Below are positions 59,151 to 64,000 of a stretch of DNA of 64,000 nt, in pieces (positions within the stretch are counted from its first letter, which is position 1; each line of letters starts with the position of its first letter). The translations under genes were made by a program, and so were the position numbers. Below the pieces are notes generated by a model. That model ran no database searches. It was not told the DNA's origin and worked only from the letters and a program-made list of their open reading frames with translations. Origin of the DNA: Mycobacterium sp. 236(2023) (GTDB lineage Bacteria; Actinomycetota; Actinomycetes; Mycobacteriales; Mycobacteriaceae); assembly GCF_029623955.1 (NCBI RefSeq), contig NZ_JARSBP010000003.1, forward strand, positions 868,001 through 932,000, given 5' to 3'.

Positions 59151-59645
59151 CTATCTCGGGGTGAGCCGGAAAATCGGTATCTCCCGGCCGGATTCGGCTG
59201 TCTTCTCGCGGTAGTCGCCGTAGCCGGCGTACACGCGCTTGGCCAACCCGTACAGCCGCTCGTACTCGTCGGGATCGCTGACCTGCGTGGCGGTGAACGG
59301 TTCCTGGCCGAACGTGCAGTCGGGGTTGGCCTTCAGGTTGTAGTACCACTGTGGGTGCTTGTCTCCACCGAAGTTCGAGGCGACCAGAATGACGTCCGCG
59401 CCATCGTGGAAGTAGGTGAGCTGCACCTCGCGCGGCTTCCCCGACTTGGCGCCGGTCGAACGCAGCGGGGCGTTGACGATCGGGCCCATGTTGACGCGCC
59501 CCTTGGTGAGACGGAACAGATAGGGGTCGGTGCGGCGAGCGACATGACGGGCGAGGAACTGGCCGATCTTGGAGCGACCGAAGTGAACTCCTTGGTCGTA
59601 CCCGGATCCGCGTCGGCGATGAGGGTCGACGTAGCGCAACGGCAT
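59151..59645 (-). CDS. DDN-like F420/nitroreductase-family protein
   Basis: 164 residues from ATG 59645. The split-barrel fold of deazaflavin-dependent nitroreductases is recognisable: NAPLRSTGAKSGKPREVQLTYF, VILVASNFGGDKHPQWYYNLKANPDC and the short helical end. This family, which includes Ddn, uses F420H2 and has members acting on quinones and on nitro drugs. Activity not testable by sequence. It converges on the DUF4344 gene with no gap. Confidence 0.87.
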   Translation of the reverse strand: MPLRYVDPHRRRGSGYDQGVHFGRSKIGQFLARHVARRTDPYLFRLTKGRVNMGPIVNAPLRSTGAKSGKPREVQLTYFHDGADVILVASNFGGDKHPQWYYNLKANPDCTFGQEPFTATQVSDPDEYERLYGLAKRVYAGYGDYREKTAESGREIPIFRLTPR

Positions 59646-59674
59646 TGACGCAACCTACCCCGACGCCCGAGACG

Positions 59675-59905
59675 TCAACGACCGAAGAGCGACGGCAGTC
59701 GGCGGGTGACGGGAAGTTTGCGCCTCGCGGCGCGCTGGAGTTGGCTCGCTGCCACCATGGCGATCAGCCCCACGGCCTGTCGACCCAGCGCTGCACGGCT
59801 GGTGCGCTGCCGCCACGTCGGCGTCCGTGACCCGCGTCGGTAGCCGACGGCGTAACCGATGCACAGCGCCGCCGTCAATGCCACGAGTATCCCGAGCGCA
59901 GTCAC
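59675..59905 (-). CDS. Small membrane protein, 76 aa
   Basis: GTG 59905 opens a 76-residue product: one N-terminal transmembrane helix (ALGILVALTAALCIGYAVGY) followed by a strongly basic tail. No family recognised. It lies 29 bp upstream of the F420-type gene on the same strand and may share its transcript. Confidence 0.6.
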   Translation of the reverse strand: MTALGILVALTAALCIGYAVGYRRGSRTPTWRQRTSRAALGRQAVGLIAMVAASQLQRAARRKLPVTRRLPSLFGR

Positions 59906-60358
59906 GGGGTCGAGCCTTCACGATGGCGGTCGCGACGAGGTCACAAAGCGGGCACACCTCATCGACACCGAGTTCGTCGGGGTGGTCACATCACCCACCC
60001 GAACGGGTGGGGCAAACCAATGGCAGTCCGAAACTTTCGCCGATTCGGCCACCCGATCACGTCCAACTGCCACCCGTCGTCGACATTCCTCCGAAAAGCG
60101 GGCCTCAGGCGCCCTTTTCAGACCTCCGTAGTACGAGGATTCCTCGCAGACGATGCCGTCCGGAAAATTTCGCTGCAGCAGATGGCAAACGTCAGCAGAA
60201 AAAGTTAACCTGCACGGGTACCACAGCTGGATTCGCGAGCCGCGACGCGATTACTGCATCCATTCACCACAGAGAGGTTGTCAGTGAGACACGCGACGGC
60301 AGACAGTTCGGGAACGCAACCATCGAAATCAGGTGACCGAGCCAGCGCCTGATTCGCC
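59906..60358. other. 453-bp gap without a supported gene
   Basis: Open frames here are short, mutually overlapping and lack recognisable protein character or ribosome-binding sites. Base composition is less GC-rich than the flanks. The only clear element is a palindrome CGAGGATTCCTCG at 60134-60146. It probably holds the promoter region of the flanking genes. Confidence 0.5.
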
Positions 60359-60766
60359 ATGACATACGAATACAACGCGTTGCTTTCCCGCATCAACGGC
60401 TACCACCTGCAATCGGTCCACTTCAGCGGCGGATATCTCCAACTTGAATTCGCATCGTTGAACTCAACCGACGAACCTGTGCTCACCTGCGAGGTGATGC
60501 CTGTGGTGGACACACCTGCCGGAACTCTGGTCAGCGGGCAAGCGGGTTACGCCGACGTCCTCCGAGCGCTGATCGGGCACCACGTCGTCGGCACTGCCGA
60601 GGCACCACACGAGGGCCTTCGGATCGAATTCGCCGAGACGGTGCTGACCCTGCGGCCCACCGCAGTCGACCTGCACGGACCGGTGATCGCGATGTTGTCC
60701 GACTTCGGTGATTCCGGCTCGATGATCTGGCGGCCCGGAGGGGAGGCGTTTGAGTACCTTGGCTAG
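60359..60766 (+). CDS. Hypothetical protein, 135 aa
   Basis: ATG 60359. Soluble, beta-rich, no motif recognised (YNALLSRINGYHLQSVHFSGG, LTCEVMPVVDTPAGTLVSG). Codon use looks mycobacterial at wobble positions, which supports it being real. The SRPBCC gene starts 2 bp after its stop, so the two are probably cotranscribed. Confidence 0.6.
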   Translation: MTYEYNALLSRINGYHLQSVHFSGGYLQLEFASLNSTDEPVLTCEVMPVVDTPAGTLVSGQAGYADVLRALIGHHVVGTAEAPHEGLRIEFAETVLTLRPTAVDLHGPVIAMLSDFGDSGSMIWRPGGEAFEYLG

Positions 60767-60768
60767 GT

Positions 60769-61239
60769 GTGGCACGAACGGACACTGTTTCGAGGGTCAT
60801 CGACGCGTCGCGTGAGCGCGTCTTCGAAGCGCTCGTCGATCCGACCGCGCTCGCCGCATGGCTGCCACCGGAAGGCATGACAGGTCGCTTCGAGCACGTC
60901 GACGTCCGTCCGGGCGGTTCCTACCGGATGACGCTGACGTACGACGACCCGCCGTCTGACGGCGGGAAGTCGTCGTCGGACACCGACATCGTCGAGGGCC
61001 GCTTCACCGATATCGTGTCCGGCGAGCGCGTGGTTCAGGAGGCCGATTTCACCTCCGACGATCCCGCGTTCGCCGGCACAATGACGATGACGTGGACCGT
61101 TACCGACGCCGGTGACGGGACGCGCGTCGAGATCCGTGCCGACGATGTGCCAGAAGGCATTTCGGCTACAGACCACGCGGCCGGGATGAACTCCTCGCTG
61201 GACAACCTCGCGCGATTTCTGGCGCAGCAGAGGCCGTGA
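60769..61239 (+). CDS. SRPBCC (AHSA1-like) protein
   Basis: 156 residues from GTG 60769; a TACCTT hexamer lies 8 nt upstream. The helix-grip layout is clear: VSRVIDASRERVFEALVDPTALAAWLPP, DVRPGGSYRMTLTY, VVQEADFTSDDP and a C-terminal helix (AAGMNSSLDNLARFLAQQ). AHSA1/CalC-type members bind hydrophobic ligands or assist chaperones. Ligand unknown. Confidence 0.86.
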   Translation: MARTDTVSRVIDASRERVFEALVDPTALAAWLPPEGMTGRFEHVDVRPGGSYRMTLTYDDPPSDGGKSSSDTDIVEGRFTDIVSGERVVQEADFTSDDPAFAGTMTMTWTVTDAGDGTRVEIRADDVPEGISATDHAAGMNSSLDNLARFLAQQRP

Positions 61240-61242
61240 CGT

Positions 61243-61881
61243 TTAAGCGCTGCCCACCCGGTAATCGAGGACGGCGTCTCGGCTCTGCAGCGACTCGCCG
61301 GAGAGGACGACGAGCTCGGTCGGGGAGAGCCGGTAGGTGGTTCCCTCGTTACGGGCCTCGAAGCCGGCCGCCATCGGGCGCACGTCATCGAGCTCCAGTT
61401 CCGCCCCGTCACGAAGACGCACGCCCTGATACTGGTAGGTCCCGTCGGAGCTCTCGCAGATGACCATCGTCGCGCGCTCGGTACGGGCGATCGCCACCGC
61501 CCGCTGGCTCGGATCGCAGCGTGCCGAGTCGACGTAGCCCTGAGCGTCGATCTCGAAAGCCGGTGTCTGGGGTTGCGGTTGCGCTTGGGGCTGCGGCTGC
61601 GCAGGCCGCGGCGTTGCGGTGCTCTGGGCCGGCGGAAGCGGCGCAGGCGGGAGTGGCGCAGGTGGGAGTGGCTCGGCAACCCGCTGTGACACCGTATTCG
61701 GTTGCGCGGGAATCGATTGCACCTGCTGGACGGGATCTTGCGAGGACAGCACCAGATAGAGGACGCCGAACGTCGCGATCGACGCGACGACGACGGCAAG
61801 AGCGGATGCGCGCGAGCTGAGGCGACCGCGGCGGCCGGGCACGTCGAGTGCGGGGGCGGGGTGATCCGTCGTGGTCGGCAT
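61243..61881 (-). CDS. Membrane-anchored protein with Pro/Gln-rich linker
   Basis: 212 residues from ATG 61881. One transmembrane helix (about 27-48, ASALAVVVASIATFGVLYLVL), then a spacer of LPPAP repeats and QPQPQAQ repeats (residues about 65-115), and a C-terminal domain (YVDSARCDPSQRAVAIARTERATMVICES in pieces) with two Cys. This helix-linker-domain plan is typical of mycobacterial cell-wall-spanning proteins. Function unknown. Confidence 0.75.
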   Translation of the reverse strand: MPTTTDHPAPALDVPGRRGRLSSRASALAVVVASIATFGVLYLVLSSQDPVQQVQSIPAQPNTVSQRVAEPLPPAPLPPAPLPPAQSTATPRPAQPQPQAQPQPQTPAFEIDAQGYVDSARCDPSQRAVAIARTERATMVICESSDGTYQYQGVRLRDGAELELDDVRPMAAGFEARNEGTTYRLSPTELVVLSGESLQSRDAVLDYRVGSA

Positions 61882-61983
61882 ACCTGCGCTCCCTTGGTGC
61901 CGAATGGTTCTGCTGGGCAACAGCAAAACATCTGACCGTCAGGAAACGCGTGATCTCAGTCGGCGTTTCGCCGAGCGTCTGGC

Positions 61984-62676
61984 CTAGAGAACGACGGAGA
62001 TCTCGTCGCCGAGGCGGTATCCCTCGGCCAACGGCAACGCATCCCCACTCCAGAAGGAGCCGGGGTCGAACCAGTTGTAGTGCTTCTCGGTCGTCAACAG
62101 GCCCATCTCCTCGTAGGTGATGGCGACGGTTTCGGCGCAGTACGCGGTCTCCAGTCCGACTTTGGTCTTCTCGGCCTTGCGACGTTCGGCGGACTCGCGA
62201 ACCTTGCGATGCACGAACGGAATTCCGCGCGTGAAGTCGCTGACGTTCGGAAGCCGTCCGCGCATCCAGCGACCGGTCAGCCGGGCCGTCGTCGGGAACG
62301 CGGTACCGTCCATCCGGGCGATCACCCGCAGCATGCGGTCTTCCTGCTCGCGGGTCGCGTACGGCGTGAGCTGCCGCAGCCAACAGCGCTGGTCGTAGGT
62401 GTTGATCCAGCGTTCGACGGCCTGCCGCAGGTCGTTGAGCTGAACGCCGCGGTGGTTGGTGCCGGTCCACAGATCCAGCAGTTTGTCGCCGAGCTCGGCA
62501 TGCCAGATCAGCGGCGGCATGTCGTCGATCGCGAGGGTGACGCCGACATGATTGACCGGACTGTTGGTCATCGACTGGATGGCCCGATCAGGCCCAGAAT
62601 GTCCGCGGAACAGCCAGATATCGCCCGTTCGGGTTTCATCCAGCGTGCGCTCCAAAGACACGGTGCTTGGATTCAC
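61984..62676 (-). CDS. Permuted papain-fold (YiiX/NlpC-P60-like) protein
   Basis: 230 residues from GTG 62676. The order His before Cys marks the circularly permuted papain fold: His43 in NSPVNHVGVTLA and Cys180 in LETAYCAETVAITYEEMG. GDIWLFRG at 18-25 is the typical first block. No signal peptide, so it may act in the cytoplasm on lipid or peptide amide/ester bonds. Substrate not predictable. Confidence 0.78.
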   Translation of the reverse strand: MNPSTVSLERTLDETRTGDIWLFRGHSGPDRAIQSMTNSPVNHVGVTLAIDDMPPLIWHAELGDKLLDLWTGTNHRGVQLNDLRQAVERWINTYDQRCWLRQLTPYATREQEDRMLRVIARMDGTAFPTTARLTGRWMRGRLPNVSDFTRGIPFVHRKVRESAERRKAEKTKVGLETAYCAETVAITYEEMGLLTTEKHYNWFDPGSFWSGDALPLAEGYRLGDEISVVL

Positions 62677-62703
62677 CCCCGCAGCTTATGCAGACTGGTG
62701 GGT

Positions 62704-62865
62704 ATGCGTGGGATCTGGAAGTGGGTCGGGCTTGCCGGTGTCGCCGGCGTCGTCGCAGGTGGGGCATTGGTCGCGCGTGATCAGCGGCGTCGCAAGGCCT
62801 ATACGCCGGACGACATCCGGGCTCGCCTGCATCAACGACTCGCCGAAGCCGACCGCACCGCATAG
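62704..62865 (+). CDS. Small membrane protein, 53 aa
   Basis: ATG 62704, 27 bp from the divergent papain-like gene. A transmembrane helix ([20 protein letters not shown]) is followed by a basic amphipathic tail ([21 protein letters not shown]). The 3' end overlaps the convergent cyclase gene by 34 bp. The longer open frame upstream is a shadow. Unknown function. Confidence 0.6.
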   Translation: MRGIWKWVGLAGVAGVVAGGALVARDQRRRKAYTPDDIRARLHQRLAEADRTA

Positions 62866-63632
62866 AGCGTGTGTGACCCGGTGAAGCCCTTGAGCTGCGC
62901 ATCGCGTTCTCCGTCGACGACGATGTCCTCGCAGTCGGTGATCGCGTCGAACACAGTGGAGCTGACGAGAATCTCGCCGCCGTCGGCCTGACCGGCCACC
63001 CGCGCCGCCATCGCGACGTTACGGCCGAACAGGTCGTCGCCGCGCAGCACCGATTTCCCGGCGTGAATGCCAATCCTGACGCGAATATCGTTGGGGCGCT
63101 TGTGGAGTGATTGCTGGATCTCGATGCTGCAGCGGACCGCCTGTTCAGGCTGGGCGAACGCCACCATGAACCCGTCGCCCTGACTCTTGACGACGTACCC
63201 GTCGTGCTTGTCCACGTACCTGCGGACGGACTTGTCGTGCTTGCCGATCATCCGGACGTAGGCCCGGTCGCCGATGCGCTCGTTGAGTGCCGTCGACTCC
63301 TCGATGTCGGAGAACATGATCGCGACCCGGCCGCTGGGGGCCAGCCGCGCAAGATCGGGCCGCTCGACCTCGGCCCAGTCGGCGAGCTCCTCGATCGAGG
63401 ACCGCACCGCTGCGCCGAACCCGTCCCGGCGCAGGATGTTGGCGGTCTGCCAGACCGTCTTCACGGCCTTCGTCCCACCCGACACCAGAAGCTGGCGGGT
63501 ATCGAGGCGTCTCCGCAGCTCCTCGGTCTCCTCTCGGGCGGTCCTGAGATTTCTGGTCTGGATCGCCAACGCAACGCCGAGGCCTGCAGCCAGCAGCGCG
63601 AGCACGCACACTGCGATCAGCGTTCCCGTCAC
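62832..63632 (-). CDS. Membrane-anchored class III nucleotide cyclase
   Basis: 266 residues from GTG 63632: one N-terminal transmembrane helix ([20 protein letters not shown]), a coiled-coil-like stretch (about 28-48), a linker, and a class III cyclase domain. Metal Asp109 (MFSDIEEST) and Asp153 (KSQGDGF), and the purine-contact Lys149 are present. The usual transition-state Asn of the VNxAAR motif reads NVAMAAR, putting Ala at the canonical place and Asn two residues earlier, which is common in one bacterial subgroup. cAMP synthesis is likely but activity is uncertain. Confidence 0.87.
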   Translation of the reverse strand: MTGTLIAVCVLALLAAGLGVALAIQTRNLRTAREETEELRRRLDTRQLLVSGGTKAVKTVWQTANILRRDGFGAAVRSSIEELADWAEVERPDLARLAPSGRVAIMFSDIEESTALNERIGDRAYVRMIGKHDKSVRRYVDKHDGYVVKSQGDGFMVAFAQPEQAVRCSIEIQQSLHKRPNDIRVRIGIHAGKSVLRGDDLFGRNVAMAARVAGQADGGEILVSSTVFDAITDCEDIVVDGERDAQLKGFTGSHTLYAVRSASASR

Positions 63633-63657
63633 CCGTCCAGTATTGGATGCTGGTGAA

Positions 63658-64000
63658 GTGAGGATCGCGAAGGCCCCCTATTACGAGAGTCGTTTCATCC
63701 GCGCCAACGACCCCGATGGCGACCGCGCGCTGTGGCTTCGCGAGACATTGCTGCTGCCCACCGTGGGTGAACCGGTTGCCGACGTGTGGGTGATGTTGTT
63801 CGACCGATCGGGCCACCGGGCGGTCAAACGCCAGTATGCGATCGACGACGCCGACTTCGAAGACGGCGAGTGGACGGCCCGCATCGCCACGACGATTCTG
63901 ACCGACGCCGCGGCGACGGGGACTCTGCCCGAGGCCCGCTGGGACCTCGCCATCACACCGGGCGCGGCGGAGCCGGTCCGGGTGCTCACCGACCGCGCCT
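63658..64000 (+). CDS. Hypothetical protein, truncated at the window edge
   Basis: GTG 63658 opens a frame running to the right edge (114 residues visible). It begins [31 protein letters not shown] and continues beta-rich ([22 protein letters not shown]), reminiscent of lipocalin-like or carotenoid-hydratase-like beta-barrel proteins common in mycobacteria. Divergent from the cyclase gene with 25 bp between starts. Family not certain. Confidence 0.65.
   Translation, partial: MRIAKAPYYESRFIRANDPDGDRALWLRETLLLPTVGEPVADVWVMLFDRSGHRAVKRQYAIDDADFEDGEWTARIATTILTDAAATGTLPEARWDLAITPGAAEPVRVLTDRA

Noticed and set aside
59827..60336. 169-codon plus-strand frame in the 59.9-60.3 kb gap
   Set aside because: Begins antisense to the 76-aa membrane gene, lacks a ribosome-binding site and has no recognisable protein features.

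Overview
The window is high-GC actinobacterial chromosome. Gene content and order point to a Mycobacterium, most likely a rapidly growing Mycolicibacterium-type species. From memory, the order thiolase, exported GDSL esterase, lipU, cbs, Pra-like, metB, greA, DUF4307, mca, DUF255 protein, hemolysin III, short-chain Z-prenyl synthase, coaA, SHMT, desA2, phoH2, deacetylase, fum, glpX, DUF4245, AI-2E transporter, 3beta-HSD, xseB, xseA, ispH, DUF6542 and ychF follows M. tuberculosis Rv1074c to Rv1112. No PE/PPE genes, CRISPR arrays, rRNA genes, complete tRNAs or insertion sequences were seen.

Layout. 1-18.6 kb: lipid handling (thiolase, LipU), transsulfuration (cbs, metB), GreA, mycothiol conjugate amidase (mca) and small membrane proteins. 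18.6-31 kb: coenzyme A (coaA), one-carbon metabolism (a long-form SHMT), mycolate desaturation (desA2), the PhoH2 RNase/helicase with a possible overlapping antitoxin-like ORF, fumarase and GlpX. 31-43.9 kb is accessory relative to M. tuberculosis: an SDR pair, an SRPBCC protein, a bifunctional GGDEF-EAL protein, a sulfatase/HAD/formylglycine-generating-enzyme operon facing a second sulfatase, and a 3beta-hydroxysteroid dehydrogenase. 43.9-51.1 kb: exonuclease VII, ispH, a lipoprotein PBP and the YchF ATPase.

From 51.1 to 57.7 kb lies a genomic island of about 6.5 kb, lower in GC by eye. It appears to have entered the 3' end of ychF: the last eight codons and stop of ychF (VVEFRFNV*) recur at the far end, differing only synonymously. 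The island holds a decayed AbiTii-type gene, a small HTH / zinc-knuckle pair, a HEPN-like protein, a compact three-gene operon (TIGR04255-like, Xre antitoxin-like, unknown), a decayed stretch, and a pair made of a membrane-anchored protein and a TIR/deoxyribosyltransferase-like Rossmann protein. No integrase was found. These cassettes are the best candidates for an undescribed system. 57.7-64 kb: a RibD-family pseudogene, a zinc-peptidase lipoprotein, F420-type and SRPBCC proteins, a permuted papain-like protein, a class III cyclase and a truncated hypothetical gene.

Regulation visible in sequence: three sites matching the KstR motif TnnAACnnGTTnnA lie just upstream of the thiolase, the SDR operon and the 3beta-HSD, suggesting a sterol-responsive regulon. 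Many genes show a TANNNT hexamer 6-8 nt before the start codon, the usual layout of leaderless mycobacterial transcripts. Strong hairpins separate several units, and two are copies of one repeat family.
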